Source: an uncultured Sediminibacterium sp.
GTDB taxonomy: Bacteria > Bacteroidota > Bacteroidia > Chitinophagales > Chitinophagaceae
Assembly (NCBI GenBank): GCA_937907555.1
Contig: CALEST010000329.1
Location: 1-37,701 of the forward strand
Reading direction: 5' to 3'
Length of the DNA stretch: 37,701 bases
Of this stretch, positions 14,297-22,308 are shown in pieces. Both the position numbers and the translations under genes were made by a program. The notes beneath the pieces were generated by a model. That model did no database searches. It was not told the DNA's origin and saw nothing but the letters and a program-made list of their open reading frames with translations. Position 1 is the stretch's first letter; every line of letters starts with the position of its first letter.

Positions 14297-15301
14297 TTCA
14301 ATAGGGGTTCTCTCAAACTCATATCCTGTGTAGTTGGCGGTTACTTCGTCTAATACACCTTCTATTTCGGCAGGTTCCATTAAGGTTACCAACCTGGCCC
14401 TGTAATCTTTAATACCAGGCAAGCCTTTGAGGTAGTTTGTATAATGTCTGCGCATTTCGAAGATGCCCACTTTAGGTCCCTTCCATTCAACCGATTTGCG
14501 TAAGTGTTTTTTACATACTTCAATTCTTTCTGACAATGTTGGAGCAGGTAAAATTTCACCAGTGGCCAGATAATGTTTTATTTCTCTGAATATCCAGGGA
14601 TATCCAATAGCGGCCCTTCCAATCATAATACCATCTACACCGTAACGTTCTTTGTATAGTTTGGCTTTTTGAGGACTGTCGATATCGCCGTTACCAAAAA
14701 TGGGGATTTTGATTCTGGGGTTGTTTTTTACTTTTCCAATCAAAGTCCAGTCTGCTTCTCCCTTATACATCTGCGCCCTTGTTCTTCCGTGAATGGCCAA
14801 TGCCTTGATGCCCACGTCCTGCAATCTTTCTGCCACTTCTTCAATATTCTTGCTCTGATCGTCCCATCCCAGTCTGGTTTTTACCGTAACAGGAAGCTTG
14901 GTGCTTTTTACCGTGGCTTCTGTTAAGCGAACCATCAGATCAATATCTTTTAATACACCGGCACCCGCTCCTCTCAAGGCCACTTTTTTAACCGGGCATC
15001 CAAAATTGATGTCCAGTAAATCAGGGTTTACCGTTTCTACTATTTTGGCACTTAAAGAAAGTGCTTCTTCGTCTCCCCCAAAAATCTGAATGCCCACCGG
15101 TCGTTCGTATTCGAATATGTCGAGCTTCTGTCTGCTTTTGATGGCATCTCTGATTAAACCCTCACTGCTGATGAACTCTGTGTACATCAGGTCGGCTCCA
15201 TTGTCTTTACATACCGCCCTGAACGGAGGATCGCTAACATCTTCCATGGGTGCAAGTAATAAAGGGAAATCGGGCAGTTCTATTTGATCTATTTTTACCA
15301 T
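14261..15301 (-). CDS. dusB: tRNA-dihydrouridine synthase
   Basis: FMN-dependent reduction of uridines in tRNA. At 346 aa it fits the DusB group. Seen: the N-terminal barrel entry PLLLAPMEDVSDPPFR; catalytic Cys102 in DINFGCPVKKVALRGAGA, the dihydrouridine synthase signature; VKTRLGWD; IHGRTRAQMYKG; and the FMN phosphate site GNGDIDSPQKAK with DGIMIGRAAIGYPW. The C-terminal helical domain continues to ELIDYHQKCPIN. The last 36 bases overlap the convergent peroxidase gene, so full-length transcripts would be antisense to each other there. Assignment to DusB rather than another Dus subfamily is by overall resemblance. Confidence 0.93.
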   Translation of the reverse strand: MVKIDQIELPDFPLLLAPMEDVSDPPFRAVCKDNGADLMYTEFISSEGLIRDAIKSRQKLDIFEYERPVGIQIFGGDEEALSLSAKIVETVNPDLLDINFGCPVKKVALRGAGAGVLKDIDLMVRLTEATVKSTKLPVTVKTRLGWDDQSKNIEEVAERLQDVGIKALAIHGRTRAQMYKGEADWTLIGKVKNNPRIKIPIFGNGDIDSPQKAKLYKERYGVDGIMIGRAAIGYPWIFREIKHYLATGEILPAPTLSERIEVCKKHLRKSVEWKGPKVGIFEMRRHYTNYLKGLPGIKDYRARLVTLMEPAEIEGVLDEVTANYTGYEFERTPIELIDYHQKCPIN

Positions 15302-15382
15302 ATTGCAGATGATCCTTTTATCATTATTTAGTTGGTGAATGAAAAAAGGAATGGCAAATTTACAATCTTATTACGCATTTTA

Positions 15383-16312
15383 ATGAATCAGAGACCAGTT
15401 GTTGCATATTCCAGCCAGTTAGGCATGTTGTTGGGTTTTTTAGGAGTCAGTTTAATACTTAGCGGATTGCTCCTGAGCTGGTTAAGTTCTCTTGTGTTGG
15501 AAGTGCCGTTAATGCAGGCCGGAGACGCCTTATTAAGACCTGAAAACGTACAGTTTTCACGTTTTGCCAATGCTTTTGCCACTTTTCTGGCTTTCTTTAT
15601 TCCATCCTGGGCCGTTGCCAGAATTGCCTACCCATCACCCATGAAGGAACTGGGCTTCAATAGTAATTTAACCATTAAACAAGTGGCTGCTGCAGGTGCC
15701 ATTGCTTTCGGTTCTCTTTTTATCAGCGGTTCACTGGCAGAAATCAATGAAATAATCCCTATGCCCGCCTCTTTCTTAGCCAAAGCCAGACAGATGGAGG
15801 ATGATTATATTAAAACCATGTTGTCGCTGGCCAATATGAAAGATGTCTGGGATTTATTACTGGGATTATTGGTAATTGCGGTTGCCCCGGCCATTTTTGA
15901 AGAAGTATTGTTTCGTTCAGGATTACAAAGGATATTGGTTGGATTAACTAAAAATGCATTCCTGGGTATTTTAATTGCCTCAATTGTTTTCAGTGCCATT
16001 CATGGTTCCTATTTTGGTTTTTTACCCAGGGTAGCATTAGGTGTTGTGCTGGGTTTGATTTATCATTACAGTAAAAATATTTGGTTGGCGATTCTCATGC
16101 ACTTCTTAAATAATGCAGTGGTTGTTATTCAAATATTCATGTACACCAAAGCAGGTAAACCTCTCAAGGAAGCCATTGAAGAATCCATGCCCATCTGGTA
16201 TGGATTAATTGGATTAATCGTTGTTGTGCCTGCTATTCTTTTTTTGAAAAAGGAAGCCAATGCATTTTTTCCCAAACCAACCAACCTTGTTGCGAATGAA
16301 TCAGTGGACTAA
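15383..16312 (+). CDS. CPBP-family intramembrane metalloprotease
   Basis: Polytopic membrane protein of the CAAX protease/bacteriocin-processing (CPBP, Abi) family, with about eight hydrophobic segments. The start at 15383 (MNQRPVVAYSS) is chosen because the frame upstream offers only a TTG. Motif 1 is Glu173-Glu174-x3-Arg178 (FEEVLFRSGLQ). Motif 2 is His207 in FSAIHGSYFGFLPR. Motif 3 is His240 in AILMHFLNNAVVV. All the proposed metal and catalytic residues are therefore present, so it is probably an active glutamate-type protease. It overlaps the DUF2007 gene by 17 bases and lies upstream of cdsA, but the substrate is unknown. Confidence 0.92.
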   Translation: MNQRPVVAYSSQLGMLLGFLGVSLILSGLLLSWLSSLVLEVPLMQAGDALLRPENVQFSRFANAFATFLAFFIPSWAVARIAYPSPMKELGFNSNLTIKQVAAAGAIAFGSLFISGSLAEINEIIPMPASFLAKARQMEDDYIKTMLSLANMKDVWDLLLGLLVIAVAPAIFEEVLFRSGLQRILVGLTKNAFLGILIASIVFSAIHGSYFGFLPRVALGVVLGLIYHYSKNIWLAILMHFLNNAVVVIQIFMYTKAGKPLKEAIEESMPIWYGLIGLIVVVPAILFLKKEANAFFPKPTNLVANESVD

Positions 16313-16502
16313 AGTGTTTACCACCAAAAGCCTGGCAGAAGCCAGTATAGTGTACGGAATGTTGTCTGAAAATCAGATACCTGTGCAGCAACTGAACAAA
16401 CAGGACAGCAGTTATCCGGTATTTGGTGAGATTGAAATTTATGTGCCCTTTCACTTAAAGGAAACCTCCTTACAGTTAATCCAGCAGACATTCAGCCAAT
16501 AA
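16296..16502 (+). CDS. DUF2007 family small protein
   Basis: Putative signal-transducing/PII-like small protein of 68 aa from the start chosen (MNQWTKVFTTKSLAEA). An in-frame ATG at 16260 would add 12 residues that only repeat the coding end of the protease gene. The family pattern is visible: W-x-K-V-F-T-T near the N-terminus, AEASIVYGMLSENQIPV, then a FGEIEIYVP strand and a C-terminal helix ending QQTFSQ. It overlaps the CPBP protease gene by 17 bases and ends 27 bases before cdsA, so the three are likely co-transcribed. Molecular function is unknown. Confidence 0.85.
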   Translation: MNQWTKVFTTKSLAEASIVYGMLSENQIPVQQLNKQDSSYPVFGEIEIYVPFHLKETSLQLIQQTFSQ

Positions 16503-16529
16503 CCACGCGATCCTTATCTTCGCTTTATT

Positions 16530-17390
16530 ATGGCATTAAACCTACAGACTTTAAAAACCAGGGCCCTCACTGCAGTTGTATTTGTATTGGTGATGTGTGG
16601 TGGTCTTTTTTATAACCAATGGAGTTTCTTAGGCTTGTTTGGGGTTATCATGGTAGGTTGCCTGGTAGAATTGCATCGGTTACAGGGGAAGATAAACGCC
16701 ACATATGCCGGGGCCCCAATGATTTATAAGTTTCAGAATATTATCGGAAGTTTCTGGGTAATGCTGGTGATAGCGGGTAAAGGCAAGCTATATCAGGCTT
16801 TGCCGCTCTGGTATTGGGCTTCTGTTGTTGTGTATGTGCTGATAATTGTAGTCTTGATCACCATATTTTTCTACAGAACCAGACTGGGTTATCCGGTAAG
16901 TTTATATTCGGCATTCGGTTTATTATATATTACCATCCCCTGTGCCATGATGATTGATTTATACGATCATAGTATTCAGTTTTTTGAGGGTCCGCACTGG
17001 GTATTACCAATGATTATTATTGCTTCCATCTGGATCAATGATACCATGGCTTATCTGGTGGGTTCAATCATTGGAAAAACACCTTTAAGCCCTATCAGTC
17101 CCAAAAAAACCAAGGAAGGAACTTATGGGGGAGCAGTACTGGCGGTAATAGCGGTTACGCTGGCTGGCCATTATATCTGGGGCTTGCCGCTGAAAACCCT
17201 GGTAGCTGTTTCGCTAACATCTGCTATAGCAGGCACTTTGGGCGATTTGCTGGAGAGTAAAATCAAAAGGACTGCTGGTGTTAAAGACAGCGGAAGCTTT
17301 ATGCCGGGTCATGGAGGCTTTCTGGATCGATTCGACTCTTTGCTGATAGCGATTCCTGCTGTTTGGCTGGTTTTATTTCTTTTTTTCTAA
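16530..17390 (+). CDS. cdsA: Phosphatidate cytidylyltransferase
   Basis: Makes CDP-diacylglycerol from phosphatidic acid and CTP, the branch point of phospholipid synthesis. It is a 286-aa integral membrane protein with about seven to eight hydrophobic segments. The C-terminal signature S-x2-K-R-x4-K-D-x-G-x2-P-x-H-G-G-x2-D-R-x-D is complete across residues of SKIKRTAGVKDSGSFMPG and HGGFLDRFDSLL. A weak -7-like sequence, TATCTTCG, lies at 16515-16522, eight bases before the ATG. It is followed after 47 bases by psd, so CDP-diacylglycerol and phosphatidylethanolamine synthesis are neighbours. Confidence 0.96.
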   Translation: MALNLQTLKTRALTAVVFVLVMCGGLFYNQWSFLGLFGVIMVGCLVELHRLQGKINATYAGAPMIYKFQNIIGSFWVMLVIAGKGKLYQALPLWYWASVVVYVLIIVVLITIFFYRTRLGYPVSLYSAFGLLYITIPCAMMIDLYDHSIQFFEGPHWVLPMIIIASIWINDTMAYLVGSIIGKTPLSPISPKKTKEGTYGGAVLAVIAVTLAGHYIWGLPLKTLVAVSLTSAIAGTLGDLLESKIKRTAGVKDSGSFMPGHGGFLDRFDSLLIAIPAVWLVLFLFF

Positions 17391-17409
17391 GAGTAAGTTC
17401 TCTGCACCC

Positions 17410-17417
17410 TACATTTG
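17410..17417 (+). promoter_or_regulatory. Bacteroidota-type -7 box upstream of psd
   Basis: TACATTTG is a full match to TAnnTTTG, 20 bases upstream of the psd ATG and inside the 47-base cdsA-psd gap. No TTG -33 element is evident about 19-21 bases upstream. psd may thus be expressed both from here and by read-through from cdsA. Confidence 0.4.
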
Positions 17418-17437
17418 CACATTAATTCATTGACAAT

Positions 17438-18094
17438 ATGACCATACATCGGGAAGGATATAAAACCATTGCCATCACTGCCTTGCTTTTTGGAGGCACC
17501 AATTTGTTGTCGTTTGGTTTCCTGAGTGCCAGTTTGCCAACTGTAGCAACCATTGTTTTTATAGTAACATTGGCGCTATTTCTTTTTATTATTTCTTTTT
17601 TCAGAATTCCTAAAAGGGTTCATACCATTGATGACAATAAAATTATTTGTCCAGCCGATGGCAAGGTGGTGGTGATTGAAGAAATTACAGATGTAGAATA
17701 TTTTAAAGACAAGCGAATTCAGGTAAGTATTTTCATGAGCCCTGCGAATGTGCATGTTAATCGCTATCCCATGAGTGGTGAAGTAACCTATAACCAATAT
17801 CATAAGGGAAAATACCTGGTAGCCTGGCATCCAAAATCTTCCACAGAAAACGAAAGATGGAGTGTGGCTGTTAAGAACAAGCACGGAGAAATTTTATTTA
17901 AACAAATTGCAGGTGCATTAGCTAAAAGAATATGCAATTATTCTGCTGTAGGTGAAACTGCAAAGCAATGCGAAGAATACGGTTTTATTAAGTTCGGTAG
18001 TAGGGTAGACGTTCTTTTGCCAGTAGGAACCAAAGTAGATGTTTCCCTGAATCAGGTGGTAAAAGGCGGTGTTACTGTGCTTGCCAGCTGGTAA
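17438..18094 (+). CDS. psd: Phosphatidylserine decarboxylase family protein
   Basis: Pyruvoyl enzyme producing phosphatidylethanolamine. It is the short 218-aa form with two N-terminal hydrophobic segments (residues about 10-55) anchoring it in the inner membrane. The catalytic core shows ICPADGKVVVIEE, IQVSIFMSPANVHVNR with the conserved His, and the self-cleavage site FGSRVDVLLP, where Ser188 would become the pyruvoyl group. This short-form G-S-R site replaces the G-S-T of the long proteobacterial enzyme. It follows cdsA; no phosphatidylserine synthase gene is in the window. Confidence 0.94.
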   Translation: MTIHREGYKTIAITALLFGGTNLLSFGFLSASLPTVATIVFIVTLALFLFIISFFRIPKRVHTIDDNKIICPADGKVVVIEEITDVEYFKDKRIQVSIFMSPANVHVNRYPMSGEVTYNQYHKGKYLVAWHPKSSTENERWSVAVKNKHGEILFKQIAGALAKRICNYSAVGETAKQCEEYGFIKFGSRVDVLLPVGTKVDVSLNQVVKGGVTVLASW

Positions 18095-18118
18095 TCAATA
18101 GGTTAAGAAATTAACAAG

Positions 18119-18132
18119 TTTTCTGCAGAAAA
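18119..18132. promoter_or_regulatory. 14-base palindrome upstream of the small secreted protein gene
   Basis: TTTTCTGCAGAAAA is a perfect palindrome centred 55 bases upstream of the ATG at 18180. It could be an operator, or chance in AT-rich DNA. The sequence between it and the gene contains only a partial -7 box (TATTTTTA). Confidence 0.25.
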
Positions 18133-18179
18133 ATTGAACAAAAGCAGTATTTTTAATACATCAATTAAAAACAAATCAT

Positions 18180-18386
18180 ATGAAAAAATTATTCTTATTC
18201 GCTATTTCTGCTACCCTTTTCACAGGTGTTGCATTGGCTCACGGTGATGGAAAAAAATGTGCAAAAGGAAAAGAGTGTGCAAAAGACGGTAAAGAAATGA
18301 AATGCGATATGAAAGGCAAAGAAATGAAAGATTGTTGCAAGAAAGATGCTGCTAAAAAACCAGCACCTGCAACTAAGAAAGCTTAA
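18180..18386 (+). CDS. Small secreted Lys/Cys-rich protein
   Basis: No family recognised with confidence. It has 68 aa: a clear signal peptide (MKKLFLFAISATLFTGVALA, cleavage after A20), then a 48-residue mature peptide starting HGDGKKC. The mature part holds 16 Lys and 5 Cys (27, 33, 42, 52, 53), with short internal repetition: two KxCAK-like units, then two GKEMK units. The tail is Ala/Pro/Lys. Cys, His, Met and acidic residues together suggest periplasmic binding of a soft metal such as copper, but the sequence does not prove it. It is a single gene with a strong terminator 22 bases after its stop. Similar short 'MKK...ALA + charged repeats' proteins are common and poorly described in Bacteroidota. 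Confidence 0.82.
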   Translation: MKKLFLFAISATLFTGVALAHGDGKKCAKGKECAKDGKEMKCDMKGKEMKDCCKKDAAKKPAPATKKA

Positions 18387-18408
18387 TCAATCCCCCCAAT
18401 TGTTACGT

Positions 18409-18440
18409 ACCCGTCCTGATAATATCAGTACGGGTTTTTT
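18409..18440 (+). terminator. Rho-independent terminator
   Basis: A 12-base stem with one mismatch, ACCCGTCCTGAT (18409-18420) with ATCAGTACGGGT (18424-18435) and a 3-base loop, followed by a run of T. It ends the small secreted protein transcript. Confidence 0.88.
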
Positions 18441-18483
18441 ATTTTCATGATTTCAGATACGCGCAAAACGGATTTCCATATTA

Positions 18484-19179
18484 CTAGAAAATCTGCTCAA
18501 GTTCCTGTAAATGATATACCGTATAAGTAGGTTGAATATGCGGTGTAGTATTGAGATGATTTACGAATACCGTATCCAGGCCAGCATTAATCCCTCCCTG
18601 AATATCTGCATCTAAATTGTCTCCAATCATGATGCTGTGTTTGGGAACTGCCCCTGTTTTGCTAAGCGCAAAATCAAATATTTCTTTATGGGGTTTCAGG
18701 CTATTACTCACTTCAGAAGTAATCATTTCATTAAAGAAATGATCCATATTACTCTGTACTAATTTGTGCTGCTGAACTTTTTCGAAACCGTTGGTAATAA
18801 GATGCAATACATATCCCTTGCCAGTTAAATATTCCAGTATTTCATGTGTATAAGGAAATACCTTGTTTTTGTTGGGGAGAATATCCAGAAAGTCAACGCC
18901 CATTGATCTGGCCAGTTTTTCATTGGCCAGTTTAAAATCGAGCATGGCCAGGTACATTCTTTTCCATCTTAGCTCATCCTGTTTAATAACGCCTTTGGCA
19001 TAGCGTTCCCATAAAAGATGGTTGTGAAAACTGTATCGTTCAAAAAATACATCAAAGTCGGCAATGCCTTTTTCATTCAACTGATGAATACGGTAAAGGT
19101 CTTGTAATGCTTCTTTTGAATTGGTATCAAAATCCCAAAGGGTATGGTCTAGATCGAAAAACAAGTGCTGGTATTGCAT
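18484..19179 (-). CDS. HAD-family hydrolase, YjjG-type nucleotidase
   Basis: Phosphatase of the haloacid dehalogenase superfamily, 231 aa, resembling the YjjG noncanonical pyrimidine nucleotidases. Motif I is FFDLDHTLWDFD, with nucleophile Asp9 and Asp11. Motif II is LHLITNGFEK (Thr). The Lys motif is NSLKPHKEIFDFAL. Motif IV is MIGDNLDADIQGG. The cap between motifs I and II is helical. It is divergent from the SDR gene with only 25 bases between the start codons, and those hold a 17-base palindrome. Role: removal of phosphate from (possibly damaged) nucleotides or a sugar phosphate; the substrate is not certain. Confidence 0.9.
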   Translation of the reverse strand: MQYQHLFFDLDHTLWDFDTNSKEALQDLYRIHQLNEKGIADFDVFFERYSFHNHLLWERYAKGVIKQDELRWKRMYLAMLDFKLANEKLARSMGVDFLDILPNKNKVFPYTHEILEYLTGKGYVLHLITNGFEKVQQHKLVQSNMDHFFNEMITSEVSNSLKPHKEIFDFALSKTGAVPKHSIMIGDNLDADIQGGINAGLDTVFVNHLNTTPHIQPTYTVYHLQELEQIF

Positions 19180-19183
19180 GCGG

Positions 19184-19200
19184 TAAAGTTAGTAACTTTA
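19184..19200. promoter_or_regulatory. Palindrome between divergent HAD and SDR start codons
   Basis: TAAAGTTA-G-TAACTTTA is a perfect 8-1-8 inverted repeat that nearly fills the 25-base gap between the two ATGs. Each arm, read outward, is TAACTTTA, a 5/6 match to the -7 box TAnnTTTG, ending four bases before the start codon on its side. It could be a symmetric divergent promoter giving leaderless messages, or an operator, or both. Confidence 0.4.
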
Positions 19201-19204
19201 ACAG

Positions 19205-19903
19205 ATGAATATCATTGTAACAGGAGCTTCCAAAGGAATAGGCAGAGCAATTGCAGAAAAATTTGCTGCAGAAGGCAATACCATACTTATCTGCAGTAGA
19301 GGAGAGAAGTCTTTGTACGATACGGTGAACGAACTGCAAACAAAATTCCCCGGGAGTATTATTAAAGGGAAAGCCAGTGATATGGCCAATAAACAATCGG
19401 TTTTGGAATTTGCAGCCTGGTGTCTGCAACAGGGCACACCGGATATACTGGTAAACAATGCAGGACAGTTTGTGCCTGGCAGTATTCACGATGAAGCGGA
19501 CGGAATTCTGGAACAAATGATAGAAACGAATTTGTACAGTGCCTATCATTTAACAAGAGCCATTTTACCAGCGATGATTCAACACGAATCGGGACATATT
19601 TTTAATATTTGCTCCATTGCTTCCTTGCATGCTTATGCCAATGGGGGCAGTTATAGCATTTCTAAATTTGCCTTATTAGGTTTTAGTAAAAATCTTCGGG
19701 AGGAACTGAAACCCAAGGGAATTAAAGTTACTGCAGTAATGCCAGGAGCTACACTCAGTGCCAGCTGGGATGGGTTTGATATAGACCCTAAGCGAATCAT
19801 GGAAGTGAATGATGTGGCTGAAATGATTTATGCAACATCAAAGCTTTCGCCGATGGCTGTTGTAGAAGACATTGTGATGCGCCCTCAGTTGGGAGATTTA
19901 TAA
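19205..19903 (+). CDS. SDR-family oxidoreductase
   Basis: Classical short-chain dehydrogenase/reductase of 232 aa, cytosolic. NAD(P) binding is by TGASKGIGRA (residues 6-15), with VNNAG at 83-87. The catalytic tetrad is Asn109 region, Ser137, Tyr150 and Lys154 (YSISK). The shape resembles 3-oxoacyl-ACP reductase or sepiapterin-reductase-like enzymes, but no substrate-specific feature stands out. It ends 63 bases before the cupin gene. It is divergent from the HAD hydrolase with a shared palindromic gap, so the two may be co-regulated. Confidence 0.9.
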   Translation: MNIIVTGASKGIGRAIAEKFAAEGNTILICSRGEKSLYDTVNELQTKFPGSIIKGKASDMANKQSVLEFAAWCLQQGTPDILVNNAGQFVPGSIHDEADGILEQMIETNLYSAYHLTRAILPAMIQHESGHIFNICSIASLHAYANGGSYSISKFALLGFSKNLREELKPKGIKVTAVMPGATLSASWDGFDIDPKRIMEVNDVAEMIYATSKLSPMAVVEDIVMRPQLGDL

Positions 19904-19966
19904 ATTGTCGTTTTTTTACCACTAATGCATATGGGTTGGGTTGCAGCTTTGGAGAAAATCTGAAGT

Positions 19967-20524
19967 ATGAAACGCAATGAATTTTTTACCAAGTCTGCCT
20001 TATTAATTCCTTCTATTGCCATCATGGGAAACCTTGTAGCGCAGAAATCCTCAGGCAAAAAAACCAAACCATTTGTTGTTGATGCCGGAAAGTCCAGGTT
20101 CGGTGAAGTAGTGAAGTTTCTGGGTGTCCATCCCAATGATTTAAAAATCTCTTCTAAAGACACCAATGGTCAGTTGTCTGTATTTGATTATGTAGGAACT
20201 GCTAAAGTAGGTCCGATGTTGCACGTGCACCTGGAACAGGATGAAATTTTTACAGTAATTGATGGGAGCTATCGATTTGTTGTGGGCAATGAAACCCATA
20301 TATTAACTACCGGCCAAACGATTTTTTTGCCCAGGAATATTCCCCATACCTGGATTCAGTTAACCGACTTGGGCAGAATGATTTATATGCTGCAGCCAGC
20401 AGGAAAAATGGAAGAGTTTTTTAGCCTGATGAATAATATGAAATCTTCACCAACACCTGAAGAAATGGATGCCATCCATAAAGCACATGGCATGAAAGTA
20501 GTTGGCCCGCCTTTGAGTTTGTGA
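19967..20524 (+). CDS. Secreted cupin-domain protein
   Basis: Single-domain cupin of 185 aa with an N-terminal signal-like stretch (RNEFFTKSALLIPSIAIMGNLVAQ), so probably periplasmic. The metal site is intact: His86-x-His88-x4-Glu93 (HVHLEQDEIF) in cupin motif 1, and His127 in LPRNIPHTWIQ in motif 2. The family includes dioxygenases such as quercetinase-like enzymes and non-enzymatic binders; the sequence does not decide. It is followed 22 bases later by an AraC-type regulator gene, a frequent pairing in which the regulator controls its neighbour. Confidence 0.86.
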   Translation: MKRNEFFTKSALLIPSIAIMGNLVAQKSSGKKTKPFVVDAGKSRFGEVVKFLGVHPNDLKISSKDTNGQLSVFDYVGTAKVGPMLHVHLEQDEIFTVIDGSYRFVVGNETHILTTGQTIFLPRNIPHTWIQLTDLGRMIYMLQPAGKMEEFFSLMNNMKSSPTPEEMDAIHKAHGMKVVGPPLSL

Positions 20525-20546
20525 TTTAGTTGTAAATTGAATAAGC

Positions 20547-21392
20547 ATGATATTAAAGGATTTTCTTCCGGCACCGGATGTACAGTCTTTTGTACAACTT
20601 TTCAGGATTGTTCATTTGGAATTTTCCAGAGAAGAAGAAATACCCAGTAAAGCCTATCCACCCAGACCAGAACAATGTCTTGCTTTTTATCCCTATGATC
20701 GGGAAACAGTCCACTATGCTTCTTCCAATAGAACAGTAAGCAACTTGCCTGTTGTTTTGTATGGACAGTTTAAGGAAGTTACCAATCGTATGATTGGACA
20801 TCGTTTTCTGGTTTTTCAAATTGTGTTTTTGCCAGGTGCTATACATCAATTGACTGGAATTCCTTCTAATGAATTGGTAAATGAATACCTGGATGCTTCT
20901 TTGGTTTTTGGTAATCAGGTTCATACTATTAATGAACAGTTATTTGAAGCAGCTGATTACGCAGCAATGATTGCTGTCGGAAATCAATTTATCAGAACCT
21001 TAATAGTAAAATCAAAAAATCTGATTCAACCTATTGATGCAATCTGGTTACAGCTTTTGCAAAAGGACAATCCCTATACCGTTGATTGGATTGCCAAACA
21101 AGCCTGTTATAGTGTCCGCCAATTAGAAAGAAAATTTAAAGAAAGAACGGGACTGAGTCCTAAGTTATTCATGCGGGTGATTCGTTTTGACCATGCGTTC
21201 CGACAAAAAAATTCCTTTCCTGAAATGGAATGGCTTCGTATTGCTATGGAGTGCGACTACTACGATTATCAGCATCTCGCAAAGGATTACAAAGATTTTA
21301 CAGGCTTGTCGCCAACACAATTTCACCTGATAGAAGAACAGGCACCAGAACGAAAATTTGGTTTAAACGAGGGGTTCTATAAAGGAGAATAA
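20547..21392 (+). CDS. AraC-family transcriptional regulator
   Basis: DNA-binding regulator of 281 aa. The N-terminal ~160 residues form a sensing domain of the type found in many Bacteroidota AraC proteins (PRPEQCLAFYPYDRE, MIGHRFLVFQIVFLPGAIHQL). The C-terminal ~100 residues carry two helix-turn-helix motifs: DWIAKQACYSVRQLERKF, ERTGLSPKLFMRVIRFDHA, then MECDYYDYQHLAKDYKDFTGLSPTQF, the AraC signature. It probably forms an operon with the cupin gene. The likely targets are that gene and perhaps the convergent flavin reductase/FAH operon, which is inference. It ends 16 bases from the convergent flavin reductase stop. Confidence 0.92.
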   Translation: MILKDFLPAPDVQSFVQLFRIVHLEFSREEEIPSKAYPPRPEQCLAFYPYDRETVHYASSNRTVSNLPVVLYGQFKEVTNRMIGHRFLVFQIVFLPGAIHQLTGIPSNELVNEYLDASLVFGNQVHTINEQLFEAADYAAMIAVGNQFIRTLIVKSKNLIQPIDAIWLQLLQKDNPYTVDWIAKQACYSVRQLERKFKERTGLSPKLFMRVIRFDHAFRQKNSFPEMEWLRIAMECDYYDYQHLAKDYKDFTGLSPTQFHLIEEQAPERKFGLNEGFYKGE

Positions 21393-21408
21393 AGTAGCTT
21401 CGGTAATA

Positions 21409-22299
21409 CTAATCAAAAGTGCCCGAAAGCAGTATCTGCCAGGCTTCCTGTACTTTTTCCTGATTGAGTAATTCAACTGCATACTTGTGCAGTTCCTGTT
21501 CCATTTCATTAGGGGTAAGGCCGTAATACTGAATAATATTTTTCAGTCGGTCATCTGAAAAAGCAGGGTCTATAGAAGGCAATTCATGAACATTGGCCAA
21601 TTGTCCTAAATGATTGCCTGTTAAGAAGCTGCTGCTTTTAATGCTGTCGGGTAAAGCATCTATTCCAATGCCTAGTGCAGTATTGGGTTTGGCTACTTTG
21701 AAAAGGTTGTCGGTGCTTACTCTGCAATACCAGTCTCCTCCCAAGCGGGCTACCAGTTCCAGTTTGGTCTGGTCTATCATATTGCCTGCTTCATTTAAGA
21801 TGCTATCGTCAATATGCATGCAAAGCACTTCTGCAATCACCAATTGTCCTGCTCCTCCTTCTTCTCCCAAACTTTTTACTTCGTTGATTTTGCACTCCAG
21901 TTTTATTTTGGCTTCTTTTACCATGGGAGGGGCAACTTTGGTTGCAGCTTCTTTGGTAAAACCTGCTTTGGTAAATTCATCTGTTCCTTTAGGGTATTCG
22001 CAGCTAGACAAACTCATTTGCTGCACCATGCTATAGTCTACAATATTTATTACACATTCAGGTACTTCCAGCACATTTTCCAGTGTATGTTTTGTGGTAT
22101 TGTCTCTGCCTCTTCTTGCCGGTGAAAAAATAACAATCGGAGGATTGGTTGAAAAGAGATTGAAAAAACTAAATGGACTAAGATTCACATTGCCCTGCTT
22201 GTCGATGGTACTGGCAAAACAAATAGGTCTTGGGGCAATGGCATGCTGCAACCAGGCCTGTCTTTGCATAATGGGTAACTCAGCCAATTCAATTTTCAT
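21409..22299 (-). CDS. Flavin reductase-like FMN-binding protein
   Basis: Split-barrel FMN-binding protein of 296 aa (flavin reductase-like domain). The N-terminal segment AIAPRPICFASTIDKQGNVN followed by LSPFSFFNLFSTNPPIVIFS is the usual flavin-binding region. Also seen are RDNTTKHTLENV and the later LGGDWYCRV. No signal peptide. A C-terminal helical extension of about 80 residues goes beyond the core domain. It lies 9 bases after the FAH-family gene in the same direction. Such pairs occur in aromatic or ring-cleavage catabolism, where the reductase supplies reduced flavin or acts directly; no monooxygenase is adjacent, so the role is open. Confidence 0.88.
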   Translation of the reverse strand: MKIELAELPIMQRQAWLQHAIAPRPICFASTIDKQGNVNLSPFSFFNLFSTNPPIVIFSPARRGRDNTTKHTLENVLEVPECVINIVDYSMVQQMSLSSCEYPKGTDEFTKAGFTKEAATKVAPPMVKEAKIKLECKINEVKSLGEEGGAGQLVIAEVLCMHIDDSILNEAGNMIDQTKLELVARLGGDWYCRVSTDNLFKVAKPNTALGIGIDALPDSIKSSSFLTGNHLGQLANVHELPSIDPAFSDDRLKNIIQYYGLTPNEMEQELHKYAVELLNQEKVQEAWQILLSGTFD

Positions 22300-22308
22300 A
22301 CCCTTGAT

